Assembly (NCBI RefSeq): GCF_029868855.1
Contig: NZ_JARWOV010000043.1
Location: 1-64,000, forward strand
From: Nocardia carnea
Lineage (GTDB): Bacteria; Actinomycetota; Actinomycetes; Mycobacteriales; Mycobacteriaceae
Direction of reading: 5' to 3'
DNA: 64,000 bases
Below the pieces are notes generated by a model. It ran no database searches, had not been told where the DNA came from, and saw only the letters and a list, made by a program, of their open reading frames with translations. Positions 17,991 to 26,835 of this stretch are shown here, in pieces; within the stretch, counting starts at the first letter, position 1, and every line of letters starts with the position of its first letter. The position numbers and the translations under genes are program-made.

Positions 17991-19145
17991 TCAGCTCACC
18001 GCATCGTCCGGTGCCGTGAAGGTGTTGCACTGGGCCGTCCGGTTGTGCTCCACCCCGAGCCCGAACCAGCGCCCGCCGTTCTCCGGCGTACCGTGATCGC
18101 GCATATCGCCGCGCTGATCACCGCGATGGTCGGCGTCGGTGCGCGCCTGCGACATCTGCTCATCCGTCAGCGAACCGCCGTCGGCGGAGGACGACAGATA
18201 CATCCCGTCGAAACAGTTGGCCTGCAATTCGACCCGGCGCGACAGTTCCAGCCCGTCCGGGGTCTGCACGCCCACATCGACGCGTTCGCTGTTCGCCGCG
18301 AGGAGGATGCCGGACAGGTTCTGGATATGGTGGCCGTACTCGTGCGCGAACACCGACAGGTAGACCACCCAGTCGTCGCCGTAGTAATCGGTTTGCAGCT
18401 GGCTGATCGGCATATACACAGTGCGATTGGCCGGGCAGTAGAACGCGGCGAAATCGCTGGTCGAGCCGGTACACGGGGTAGAGATGCCCTCGGTGGTGGC
18501 CGATACCTCGACAGTCGGCGGTTCGAAGGGCAGCCCTGCGGATTCCAGTACCGGCTGCCAGGCCGCCTGCAGGCATTTCTCGGCGCTTCCGAAAAAGGCG
18601 CGGGCCGTTTCCTCGTCGGTCGACCACTCGGTGTAGGGGCAGTCGGCGGGGATCAGGGTGGCATCGGTGTCGGTGAGCAACGGATTGGTGCCGGTTGCAG
18701 CGGGCCCGGTCTCGCCCGTGTCGTAACCGCGGTCGGGTTGCGGTCCGAGCACGCTCAGGCCCCCCGAATCCAGTGCCCCGCGAACCAATGCCGCCACCAC
18801 GAACGCGATGATTGCGAGCAATATCCCCAGCGTCCGGCCGCCACCACGCCGGGGTCTGGCCTGACGACCCCGCGGCGGGCGCTGCGGGACGGGCGGCGGC
18901 ATGGGCGGGGCCACGATCGGCCGATAACCTGGTATGGGACCGCGCTGTGGCGGCGGCCCCGGCCGGGGTGGATAGCCGGGCCACTGCGGCGGATACCCCG
19001 GAGCGGCCGGATATCCGGGGCGGGCACCGTGTGGTGGCGGCTGCTGCGGCCGGCTCGGCGGTGGACCGAAGGGTGGTCGTCCGTGTGGTGGATTCGGCTG
19101 TCTGCCAGGAGGAACCGGTCCACGTTCATAAGGTGGTCGAGTCAC
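17991..19145 (-). CDS. Membrane-anchored neutral zinc metallopeptidase-like protein (YpfJ family)
   Basis: 384 residues from a GTG start at 19145 (GAGAGGGA about ten bases upstream); the frame extends to 19202 without support. The first 100 residues are Pro/Arg/Gly-rich and cytosolic, then comes one membrane helix (I-L-L-A-I-I-A-F-V-V-A-A-L-V, about residues 108-125) and an external domain. That domain carries F-A-H-E-Y-G-H-H, an H-E-x-x-H zinc motif, and conserved cysteines. The family is called a putative neutral zinc metallopeptidase, but activity is rarely demonstrated. Its starts and those of the DUF2207 gene are divergent across about 77 bp. Confidence 0.8.
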   Translation of the reverse strand: MTRPPYERGPVPPGRQPNPPHGRPPFGPPPSRPQQPPPHGARPGYPAAPGYPPQWPGYPPRPGPPPQRGPIPGYRPIVAPPMPPPVPQRPPRGRQARPRRGGGRTLGILLAIIAFVVAALVRGALDSGGLSVLGPQPDRGYDTGETGPAATGTNPLLTDTDATLIPADCPYTEWSTDEETARAFFGSAEKCLQAAWQPVLESAGLPFEPPTVEVSATTEGISTPCTGSTSDFAAFYCPANRTVYMPISQLQTDYYGDDWVVYLSVFAHEYGHHIQNLSGILLAANSERVDVGVQTPDGLELSRRVELQANCFDGMYLSSSADGGSLTDEQMSQARTDADHRGDQRGDMRDHGTPENGGRWFGLGVEHNRTAQCNTFTAPDDAVS

Positions 19146-19222
19146 TCCCCCGGTCCCTCTCGAATTCTCCGAACGCCAACAGCCGCTGACGCAGGATAGC
19201 AAGCTGTCTAAGGTTACGAACC

Positions 19223-20821
19223 ATGCTCACTTTTCGGGGGGGCGCCGCGGCGCTACTACTCGCACTGACCGGATTGTTCACCCTGTTCGCGCCGACCGCC
19301 CGGGCTCAGGAGCCCGCCGGTGTGATCTTGAACTTGGACATGACCCTCAGCCGCGAGGGAGTCCTCGAGGTGACCGAGCGAGTGACCGTCCCGCCCGGTG
19401 GGCAATTCACCATGTCCCTGCCGCTGCGAGTACAGATCAGCGAGGATTCCGAACGCCGGTTCGCCGTCACCGATATCGAAACGACCGGTCCCGGGAACGC
19501 ACAGGTGGCCGATGATCTGTTCACCATCGAGGCCGCGCCGGGCGAATCGACCTTCCGCTACTCGGTGCAGAACACGGTCAGCGATGCCGAGGGCAGCCAG
19601 GTGTTCCGCTGGTTCGGGGTGCTCAACGTCGATATCGCCGAAATCCACGCCACCCTGATCAGCCCGAGTTTCGAGATGGGCATCGTGGAATGCCTGCTGG
19701 GGCCGATCGGTGACACCCGGCCGTGCGCTCAGGTGCACATCGAACCCGACGGGGTGCTGTACCTGGATCAAACGAACCTGCGCAAGGGTGAATCGGTGGA
19801 TCTGACGCTGCAGATCCCGCCCGGCACCGTACCGTCGAACGCCGATATCAGCGGTCCCGGGAGCTCACCGTTCGCGATCACCGGTCCGGTCCTCGTCGCG
19901 TTCGCACTGCTGCTGGCCGCGTCGGCCGCGCTCGCCGGCTACCTCCTCTGGGCACGGCGGCACACCGGCGCCGCCGACCCGATGCAGCCGCTGATCCACG
20001 CCGACGGCCGCACCCAGTTCAGCTCTCCCGCGGGCATCCTGCCGGGTGCGGCGGGCGTTCTGCTCGACGGGCACGCCGATACCACCGATATCGCCGCCAC
20101 CGTCGTCGACCTCGCGGTGCGCAACTACCTCTGGATCGGCCGCATCGGCGAAACCCAGTGGCGGATGGTCCGGGTCAACCCGGCAGACGAACAGCTGCGG
20201 CCCTACGAGCGAGCGATCTACGACGCGCTGCTCCCTGCTGGTACGAACGAGGTCACGGTCGCCGATCTGGGTGTCCCGGGCCGGCTCGCGAGCGACCCGC
20301 TACGCCGCACGATGCTCGCGGATGCGGTCGAACGCGGCGCGTTCATCGACCCCACCCGCCGCCGCGTACCGCTCTGGCTCGGCGGCGCCCTGATCGTCCT
20401 GGGTGCCGGGGTGACCGTCGCCGCGGCGCTGCTCTCCGGCCACGCGCTGGTGGGCGTCGCGATCGCCCTCGCCGGCGCCGCATTGCTCGCGGCCCAGCGT
20501 TTCCTGCCCACCCGCACCGCGTACGGGCGCGCGCTCACCGGCCAGGTGCACGGACTGCGACAGGGCCTGGAACAGGTGGACAGCACGCAGATCCCGGCCG
20601 GCGACCGGGAGCTGGTGTTCTCCCGCGGACTGCCCTACATGATCGTCTGGAGCCGCGCCGACAACTGGGTACGCACCTTCCGCGATATCGACCCGTCCGC
20701 CGACGACGATCCGGGTCTGTACTGGTTCGGCGGTTTCGAGGGCGACCGGGACCTGCACCGGTTCGCCGGGCACTTCCCCTACTTCATCACCGCGGTGGAG
20801 GGTGTGTTCTCGGCGAGCTGA
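19223..20821 (+). CDS. DUF2207 domain membrane protein
   Basis: 532 residues. A signal peptide ends near A-R-A-Q (residue 29), followed by a beta-rich extracytoplasmic domain with repeated expanded-strand motifs (V-L-E-V-T-E-R-V-T-V). One helix lies near 215-237 and a pair of helices near 390-430, with cytosolic parts between and after them. This is the DUF2207/YciQ-like layout, of unknown function. ATG 19223 follows AAGG. Possibly shares a promoter region with the metallopeptidase-like gene. Confidence 0.82.
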   Translation: MLTFRGGAAALLLALTGLFTLFAPTARAQEPAGVILNLDMTLSREGVLEVTERVTVPPGGQFTMSLPLRVQISEDSERRFAVTDIETTGPGNAQVADDLFTIEAAPGESTFRYSVQNTVSDAEGSQVFRWFGVLNVDIAEIHATLISPSFEMGIVECLLGPIGDTRPCAQVHIEPDGVLYLDQTNLRKGESVDLTLQIPPGTVPSNADISGPGSSPFAITGPVLVAFALLLAASAALAGYLLWARRHTGAADPMQPLIHADGRTQFSSPAGILPGAAGVLLDGHADTTDIAATVVDLAVRNYLWIGRIGETQWRMVRVNPADEQLRPYERAIYDALLPAGTNEVTVADLGVPGRLASDPLRRTMLADAVERGAFIDPTRRRVPLWLGGALIVLGAGVTVAAALLSGHALVGVAIALAGAALLAAQRFLPTRTAYGRALTGQVHGLRQGLEQVDSTQIPAGDRELVFSRGLPYMIVWSRADNWVRTFRDIDPSADDDPGLYWFGGFEGDRDLHRFAGHFPYFITAVEGVFSAS

Positions 20822-20869
20822 CGTGCTGGTCGTCCGGCTCACCGATCGAGCCCAAGCGGCGAACGACTT

Positions 20870-20911
20870 CGGTCCGAACCTGCGCGTGTGCAGCCGGACA
20901 GGTTCGGACCG
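20870..20911. terminator. Bidirectional terminator hairpin between DUF2207 gene and ROK regulator
   Basis: Perfect 13-bp arms (20870-20882 and 20899-20911, GGTCCGAACCTG pairing CAGGTTCGGACC) around a 16-base loop, between two convergent genes. Confidence 0.7.
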
Positions 20912-20986
20912 GTGGAGCCGGAATTCATGCGCCGCGCACCCGAGAAGGACAGGGCCCGAGGGGCGCATGAGTTATCGAACGGGTTG

Positions 20987-22267
20987 TCAGGCCTGGATAC
21001 GGCGCAGTGCGGCGACGGGGTCGGTGTAGAGGGCACTCAGCGAAGTGACGACGGCCGCGAATTCCTGCACCTTCGACGCGTAACCGGTGACACGGATATC
21101 GGTGGGCGGCAGCACCGTCGCCTCGTTGAAGGAACTCGCCACATGCGCCAGGCCGGGGCGGTAGGTGGTGAAGGCCTGTCCGCCGAGCACCACTCGATCC
21201 GGGTTGAGCATATCCCGCACCAGGGCGACCGTCCGGCCGAGAACGGTGGCGCGTTCGGCGAGCAGTTCGCGGGCCGGTTCCGAACCACGCACCGCGGCGC
21301 GGTAGAGATCGCCGATGGTCGAGCTGGCTTTACCGTTGTACGCGGGAATGATTCCACGACCCACCGCGCGGGCATGTAGCGCGCGATCACCGACGGTGGC
21401 CTCCAAGCAGCCGCGCCGGCCGCACTGGCATTCGACCTCCGAGCCGGTCGGCAGATGCGCGATCGAGCCCGGCCCGTTGCTCGGCGTGTGCACACGACCG
21501 TCGAGCGTCACCGAAATACCGGCCGTCTCACGGACATAGAAGTACAGGCTGCTCCCGTGCGCATGCGCTTGTCCGGACGCGTCGCCCGAATCCTGCTGTA
21601 CGCCGGGTAACAACAACTCTGCGGCCGCCATCGCCTCGACATGCGGCGCCACCGAAATCGGCAGCCCGAGCACCTCGCTGAACACCGCGCCGACCGGCGC
21701 CGCCTGCCAGCCGAGTTTCGGATGGTCGACCACACCCGTACCCGGGTCGACCCGGCCGCCGATCGCCACCCCGACCCACAGCGGAGTGCGCCGATACCAG
21801 CGCTGCAGAAAGGATTTCGCACTGTGCGCGACGGTTTTGACGGCGAACTCCTGACCCGTTTGCGGAGTCGCGATGGTGAGGCCGCCGAGGATGCGACCCC
21901 GCAGATCGGCGACCACGATGCGAGTGGAGGTGGAACCGATATGGACGCCCAGGGTGCCGAAGGTGTCGATATCCACTTCGAACGGAACCCGGGGCCGGCC
22001 CACCGCGCCGGAGGCGGTGAGATCGGCACGTTCGCGCAGCAGTCCGGCGGTGAGCAGCGCCGAGACCTGCCGATTGACGGTCGCGATACTCAATCCGGTG
22101 GCGCGAGCGGTTTTGTCCCGGAACACCGGACCGGTGGTTGCCGACCGCAGCACGGCGGCGGCGGGGTTATCGGAGATCCGCAGGTCCGGGGGTACGACCG
22201 GGCGGGGTACACGGGTACGGGTGGTGGAAGCCGGCGACGCGATGCGTTCGGCGGTGCGGACAGCCAT
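20987..22267 (-). CDS. ROK-family transcriptional regulator
   Basis: 426 residues. An N-terminal winged helix (about 35-100: A-T-G-L-S-I-A-T-V-N-R-Q-V-S-A-L) precedes a ROK sugar-kinase-like domain. The ROK zinc motif C-Q-C-G-R-R-G-C-L-E-A is complete near residues 285-295, and the sugar-binding E-x-G-H equivalent appears degenerate, as in many regulators. Such proteins usually repress sugar-uptake genes and respond to a sugar or sugar phosphate, but no sugar transporter is next to it. It is divergent from the ESX-like cassette across 650 bp. The long intergenic region has an A+T-rich stretch at 22450-22470 that could be its promoter. Confidence 0.88.
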   Translation of the reverse strand: MAVRTAERIASPASTTRTRVPRPVVPPDLRISDNPAAAVLRSATTGPVFRDKTARATGLSIATVNRQVSALLTAGLLRERADLTASGAVGRPRVPFEVDIDTFGTLGVHIGSTSTRIVVADLRGRILGGLTIATPQTGQEFAVKTVAHSAKSFLQRWYRRTPLWVGVAIGGRVDPGTGVVDHPKLGWQAAPVGAVFSEVLGLPISVAPHVEAMAAAELLLPGVQQDSGDASGQAHAHGSSLYFYVRETAGISVTLDGRVHTPSNGPGSIAHLPTGSEVECQCGRRGCLEATVGDRALHARAVGRGIIPAYNGKASSTIGDLYRAAVRGSEPARELLAERATVLGRTVALVRDMLNPDRVVLGGQAFTTYRPGLAHVASSFNEATVLPPTDIRVTGYASKVQEFAAVVTSLSALYTDPVAALRRIQA

Positions 22268-22696
22268 ATGATTTCCTCGAGTATTCCGGCCTGGGCCGGT
22301 ATATGCCTACAGATATTGCAACGAGGCGGCGAGTGGATGGGAATCGCTCAACCGCGGCGGCGGGAGCAACACAACTCACGGGTGAGCGGCAACCGCAGAC
22401 CGAGCGCAGCGGTCACATAAGTGACCGGCTTCGGATTGGTGCCGCTGGTAGACATAACAAATAAATTAACACCCGGTACGGCGCCGCACCAAGAGGTTCG
22501 TTCGCAACGGATCCTTGATTCGGGCGTTTCGCCAGTTCAGAGGCAGGTTTCCGGCGCGCCTTCGAACAACGTCACTCCGGTCGCCCACGCGAATCTGCAA
22601 GGAAAAATCCATATCGGGCACCCGCCCGCGAGGATGCATCCGCCGGTGAGCCGATATCCGCAAACGCGTGGTGAATCGCGGGTACCCAGCCCCGTA
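22268..22696. promoter_or_regulatory. Long intergenic region between ROK gene and ESX-type cassette
   Basis: No credible gene. The stretch 22440-22475 is clearly A+T rich and is the best guess for the ROK-gene promoter; the rest shows nothing recognised. Confidence 0.35.
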
Positions 22697-22800
22697 TATT
22701 CTCCGCAAATTTCCGGGGAATATTCCCCGGGGTGCGATGGAGAATAATTGTCCGGCACTGCGCGGGGAATATTCCCCCGTCGACACGGGGAATGCACGGG
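22697..22800. repeat. Regularly spaced operator-like repeat array upstream of the ESX-type cassette
   Basis: A motif GGGGAAT/ATTCCCC recurs about every 24 bp. Centres: 22697 (half site ATTCTCC), 22721.5 (perfect palindrome CCGGGGAATATTCCCCGG, 22713-22730), 22746 (GGAGAAT-A-ATTGTCC), 22770.5 (GGGGAATATTCCCC, 22764-22777) and 22793.5 (half site GGGGAAT). TATTCTCC (22697-22704) and GGAGAATA (22739-22746) form a perfect inverted repeat with the same centre as the first palindrome. This looks like a cooperative binding platform ending about 125 bp before the first gene. Confidence 0.6.
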
Positions 22801-22924
22801 TTCGCGCCGACCGGGCGACTCCGCATCGGCGGAATCCCCCGCGCCGGGGACATCGACCCTGGTCCGGGACCTTTTCCGCTGCTATGCTCCGACCACGAGG
22901 CGGGGAGTCCGAAGGGGGAAGACG

Positions 22925-23299
22925 ATGTCCGTACCAGATCTGGGACAGCAGGCGGGGATTCGGCTGTACGCAGCGGCCCGGGCCGGGGAATTCCACATGT
23001 CGGCGGATGTCGCCCGGGAACTGGCAGTGTCCTGCGATCGGCTCGTGGAACGAGTGCGACAGGCCAGGACCGGCGCCGCGAACCTCACCCGGGTGTCCGG
23101 TTTCCCGGATCTCCCCTCCGGCCGGGGACTGACCGCGGGGTTCGGCGCGAAGGGCCGGGAATACCTGGAGGTACTCGACGCCTTCGAGCAGGCCGCCCTC
23201 CGGCACAAAGCGGCCTACTTGGCCGCGGCGGCACTGTTCGGGGAGGCCGACGCGGCGAACGGCGCTGCTCTGGCCGCTGCGGTGGCGGATACCCCGTGA
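22925..23299 (+). CDS. Small helical protein of an ESX-type secretion cassette
   Basis: 124 residues, nearly all predicted helix and Ala rich, in two helical blocks (about 5-50 and 75-118) joined by a Gly/Pro/Phe turn (V-S-G-F-P-D-L-P-S-G). The layout resembles small WXG100/PE-like or ESX-associated proteins of Nocardia, though no classical W-x-G and no Y-x-x-x-D/E export motif is seen. ATG 22925 follows GAAGGGGGAA. It precedes a PPE-like protein and an EspG-like chaperone, which is the main ground for the assignment. It could be the PE-like partner in a heterodimer; that is inference. Confidence 0.6.
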   Translation: MSVPDLGQQAGIRLYAAARAGEFHMSADVARELAVSCDRLVERVRQARTGAANLTRVSGFPDLPSGRGLTAGFGAKGREYLEVLDAFEQAALRHKAAYLAAAALFGEADAANGAALAAAVADTP

Positions 23300-23403
23300 G
23301 GTACGGCATCATATCGAATTACGCAGGGGTGCAGCAGAATTGAAACCACACGGTCCGGGTCGCTCAATCGGCGGCCGTGGACCGGCAGGCAAGGGGGCCG
23401 ACC

Positions 23404-25395
23404 GTGACATATCAGGGGCAGACCGGTACGACGAGCACCGGCATCGATCCGGCCTACGTACCGGATCGTGAAGTGTTCGACGCCTATACCCATCAGCAGA
23501 TCTGGGACCTGGCGCGCGAGCGGCTGGTACCGGCCGAACTGCGCCGGGTAGCGGACGCGTGGGATCGTGCCGCCGACGCATTGGAATCGGCGTTCGACGA
23601 GCACGCCCGCGATATCACCCGGCTGTCCGGCGAGTGGTCCGGTATCGCAGCCGCCGCCGCGGTCGATGCCGCGACCGCGCTGGTGCGGGCCGGCGGCGAT
23701 ACCGCCGGCGTCTGCCGCGTGCTCGGACAGCTCATGGCGGCGAACGCCGATGCCGCCGAATCGGTTCGGACAGCCGTACCGCCGCCACCGGAGCCCTATC
23801 GACCGGACCCGGATCCCGCGGTGGAGGCGGCCACCGGAGCGCAGCGCCGCGCCACCTACAACCTCGCGGCGGCCGCGGCGACAGCGGCCGCCCAGGACGC
23901 CATGACCTTCGGTTACAACCCGACAATTCCGGCGAGTGGCGACAGCGTTCCCCGGTTTCCCGCCGTGGTCACCACCGCACCGGAAAGCCCAGCGGTATCG
24001 GTGGTTTCGGGTTCACGCGGGGCAACGACACCGAGCACGGAGCCCGGGGCGGCCGTCGGATCGGATCCCGGGTCACCGAAGGCGGATCCGCCGGGGCCCA
24101 CGGCTCCGCACACCGACGGGAACTCCGCCCCCGGCCGCACCGGCGACGAGCCGCAACCACTGTTCGGAAACGATTCCGCCCCCACGCCGACCACGCCGGA
24201 GGATGGACCGCGGCCGCCACGTACACCGTCCGATTCCGCACCGGAGGCAGGCGCCGCAGAGCCATCGGCCGAATTCCCGCAACCGGCGGATCCTCCGGCG
24301 CCGGACCCGTCCGAGTCCACGGAAACGCCCGCAGCCGAGACAGCACCCGCTGCCGGATCTGCGCCGGACACCCAGCCCGCCCGCTCGGAACCCGCGGCAC
24401 AACCTGCCACGGTCCCGGCCGACCGCGGGGCGGGCCCGGTCGGCAGCCCCGGTACCACCGACTTGTCGCCACGCTCACCGGCCAATCCACCGACCCCCGC
24501 TACAGTCGCCCCGATCCCACCCGGCCCCGGCCCGGCCGGGTCTGTTCACACCTCGCCCCCCAGCGTCTCGGGTGGCGCCGCCCCAGCGCCCCACATCGGT
24601 CCGGCCGGCGGACCCCCGGCTCCCGCGCATGCACAGGGCAGCAATACCCCTCAATACCGTCCTGCGCCGAGCCCGCCGCCCGCCGTAACCAATGGCCCGG
24701 GAACAGCCTCTGTCAGCGCCCCGGGCAGCGCTCCCGGTGCCCCCGCACCCGCTTCGGGCACCTCGGCCGCCGGCACAGCAGGGAATCCGTTGCCCGAAGC
24801 CGGGAACCCGGCGTCCAACGGACCCGGCAGCGCGGCGTCCAGCAACCGAGTCGCTCCCTCCGAGGCCGGGTTCGACCGTCCGGGCCGCGCCTGGCCGGAC
24901 GGCCCGGAAACCCCGGCCGGTGCAGAGCCCGGAATCACCGGCCCCGGGGCACCGGTGGCCCCGGCGCCGACCGCCTCAGGTCTGCACGCTGTCGCCGGTC
25001 TGCACGCTGTCGCCGGCACCGCGGCGGTTCCGTACTTCCCCGACCCGGCCATCCGGCCACCGGCCGGCCATATCGATCCGGTGGCAGAGCCACCGCTGCC
25101 CGGCAACCGAGAAGCGCTCGGCCCCGCTGGAACAGGCTTGGAGGGGTCGCGGACGGAAGGACATGAAAATACCGGGGCACGGCCGGTACGTCTGGTCCCG
25201 ACGGGTGTGCCCATGCCGCCCACCGTCGGCACACCTCCGCCCCGGCCGGTCGATTCCGAGCGGTCCAGCCCCGACTATCTGCACGCACCGAACGAGGAAT
25301 TGACCGCGACCGATCCCAAGGTGCCCCCGGTACTCGGCGAATACACCGGAACGGAACGAGCCGAACGCGGCGACCCGGGTGGCGGGAGCCGCTGA
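23404..25395 (+). CDS. PPE/WXG-like ESX substrate with a long disordered Pro/Ser-rich tail
   Basis: 663 residues from GTG 23404, six bases after AAGGGGG; an in-frame GTG at 23377 lacks a site. The N-terminal 150-170 residues are helical with a W-S-G turn (E-W-S-G-I-A-A-A-A-A-V) near residue 80, the W-x-G hallmark of ESX substrates, and further helices (about 85-170) as in PPE-like proteins. Residues about 190-640 are low-complexity Pro/Ala/Ser/Thr/Gly. An 18-bp tandem duplication codes G-L-H-A-V-A twice (about 24979-25015). The tail may span or decorate the cell envelope. The stop overlaps the espG-like start by one base (TGATG). Confidence 0.7.
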   Translation: MTYQGQTGTTSTGIDPAYVPDREVFDAYTHQQIWDLARERLVPAELRRVADAWDRAADALESAFDEHARDITRLSGEWSGIAAAAAVDAATALVRAGGDTAGVCRVLGQLMAANADAAESVRTAVPPPPEPYRPDPDPAVEAATGAQRRATYNLAAAAATAAAQDAMTFGYNPTIPASGDSVPRFPAVVTTAPESPAVSVVSGSRGATTPSTEPGAAVGSDPGSPKADPPGPTAPHTDGNSAPGRTGDEPQPLFGNDSAPTPTTPEDGPRPPRTPSDSAPEAGAAEPSAEFPQPADPPAPDPSESTETPAAETAPAAGSAPDTQPARSEPAAQPATVPADRGAGPVGSPGTTDLSPRSPANPPTPATVAPIPPGPGPAGSVHTSPPSVSGGAAPAPHIGPAGGPPAPAHAQGSNTPQYRPAPSPPPAVTNGPGTASVSAPGSAPGAPAPASGTSAAGTAGNPLPEAGNPASNGPGSAASSNRVAPSEAGFDRPGRAWPDGPETPAGAEPGITGPGAPVAPAPTASGLHAVAGLHAVAGTAAVPYFPDPAIRPPAGHIDPVAEPPLPGNREALGPAGTGLEGSRTEGHENTGARPVRLVPTGVPMPPTVGTPPPRPVDSERSSPDYLHAPNEELTATDPKVPPVLGEYTGTERAERGDPGGGSR

Positions 25396-26111
25396 TGGAA
25401 TGGGTGTTCACGCCGGACGAGTTCAGCTACATCTGGCAGACCGAGACAGGACTCGACCGGCGGCCCCATCCCATCGATCTCGCACCGCGGGCCACCGCCG
25501 CCACCGAGAGCGCGCGGTCGGTATTGGAGCTGGAACGCCGGTTCCCGCCCAACGGCGACGCCGACCTCACCGGAACTCTGCGCTTTCTCGCCCGGACCGA
25601 TGTCACCCGGGTGACCGTATTCGGGGACGATTTCGACGGATCCGGCCATCGCGGCGATCCCGTGCTCGCGGTCGCGGTCGGGTTCGGCAACTGGGGCGCG
25701 CTGATACGCGCGCAGAACGAGGAGATCACCCTGATCGCCTGTCACGCCCGGACGGTCGGCAAACATCTGGTCAGCACCTTGGGCCCCGCCCGGGCCGGGC
25801 GCCTACCTGCCATGCGCGAACCACGCGCCGCGGTACTCTGCCCGGAGCAGGGACCCGGCGCACCCGGCACCGCCGAGATCCGGGCACGACGGCTGCGGGA
25901 AGCGCTGCACCGGCCGATCGACGCCCGCGGGTTCTTCACCATCACGATCGCGCCGGAGAACCCGATGTCCCCGCCGCCGATCCACCGCACCTGGCTGGAT
26001 TTCACCGGCGACGGACGCTACCTGCTCGCCGCCGGCGCCGACCTGTCGCTCACCCCGGTCGGCGATTCCGGTCTGGCGGCCGAACTCGCCCGGCTCGCGC
26101 GCCTACGCTGA
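25395..26111 (+). CDS. EspG-family ESX chaperone
   Basis: 238 residues. The start M-E-W-V-F-T-P-D-E-F, the alternating strand pattern with V-T-V-F-G-D-D and a C-terminal domain ending in A-A-E-L-A-R-L match the EspG family, cytosolic chaperones that bind one end of a PE-PPE dimer and hand it to the ESX secretion machine. It overlaps the PPE-like gene by one base, so it is co-translated with its probable client. No EccB/C/D/E or mycosin gene is in the window, so a machine elsewhere must be used. Confidence 0.78.
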   Translation: MEWVFTPDEFSYIWQTETGLDRRPHPIDLAPRATAATESARSVLELERRFPPNGDADLTGTLRFLARTDVTRVTVFGDDFDGSGHRGDPVLAVAVGFGNWGALIRAQNEEITLIACHARTVGKHLVSTLGPARAGRLPAMREPRAAVLCPEQGPGAPGTAEIRARRLREALHRPIDARGFFTITIAPENPMSPPPIHRTWLDFTGDGRYLLAAGADLSLTPVGDSGLAAELARLARLR

Positions 26112-26125
26112 TCAGCACCGACCGC

Positions 26126-26698
26126 TCATTTCTGTTTCGCCGCGGCCTTCATCTGTTTCTTGAAGGCGCGAACCTCGAGCAGGGTCTCCCCGTCGACGAT
26201 ATCGGCCGCCGAGCGCCGCGATCCCGGCTCGGCGTAGTCACCGGCCGCCGCCTCCCATCCGGCCGGCCGGATATCGAGCTGCTTTCCCAGGAGGGCGAGA
26301 AAGATCCTGGCCTTCTGGTCGCCGTACCCCGGCAGCGCCTTCAAACGCCGCAGCACCTCTTTGCCGTCCGGGTCTGCGGCCGTCCAGATCGCCGTCACAT
26401 CGCCGTCGTAGTGTTCGATCACATACCGCGCCAGGTCCTGGATCCGCCGCGCCATGGACCGGCCGTAGCGGTGAATAGCGGGCGGGGTCGCCGCCATCTC
26501 CTCGAACTCGGCCTGATCCGCCGCCGCGATCGCGTGGATATCCAGGCCACCCATCCGATCGGCGATCTTCTTCGGACCGCGGAAAGCGTGTTCGAGCGGG
26601 TACTGCTGGTCGAGAAGCATCCCGATCAACAGCGCCAGCGAACTCTCCGACAACAGCTGGTCCGCCTCGGGTTCCTGTGCGAGACACAACTTGGCCAT
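26126..26698 (-). CDS. HhH-GPD-type DNA repair glycosylase-like protein (TIGR03252 type)
   Basis: 190 residues. The helix-hairpin-helix L-P-G-Y-G-D-Q-K-A appears near residue 125, inside an HhH-GPD fold opened by S-L-A-L-L-I-G-M-L-L-D-Q-Q-Y-P, the usual first helix of the superfamily. It lacks an obvious iron-sulfur cluster (no cysteine loop). The catalytic position after the hairpin (a lysine or aspartate in real glycosylases) is not clear, so activity is uncertain. ATG 26698 follows GAGGAGAG. It ends 14 bp from the espG stop, convergent. Confidence 0.82.
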   Translation of the reverse strand: MAKLCLAQEPEADQLLSESSLALLIGMLLDQQYPLEHAFRGPKKIADRMGGLDIHAIAAADQAEFEEMAATPPAIHRYGRSMARRIQDLARYVIEHYDGDVTAIWTAADPDGKEVLRRLKALPGYGDQKARIFLALLGKQLDIRPAGWEAAAGDYAEPGSRRSAADIVDGETLLEVRAFKKQMKAAAKQK

Positions 26699-26745
26699 GG
26701 CCTGCTCTCCTCACTGCGCCTGTTGAGCATGAGCGGCGGTCCTGC

Positions 26746-26790
26746 GTAGCTACGCTTCGCTACCGCCTCCGGCCTGACTCACTCACGCTC
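26746..26790. repeat. Recurrent intergenic motif, copy 1
   Basis: TACGCTTCGCTACCGCCTCCGG-type sequence followed by CCTGACTCACTCA. The same module, with one inserted G and few changes, occurs at about 38200-38240. A shorter kindred stretch (minus sense GCGAAGCG plus GGAG) lies at about 36708-36735. Possibly a dispersed genus-specific element or terminator remnant. Confidence 0.5.
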
Positions 26791-26835
26791 CGGACTACCA
26801 GCGATCATCCCACGCCCCCGAGTTAGGCTCACCAC

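Noticed and set aside
24979..25015. Tandem 18-bp repeat as a CRISPR or VNTR
   Set aside because: Only two copies inside a coding low-complexity region; no spacers, so not CRISPR. No CRISPR array was seen anywhere.
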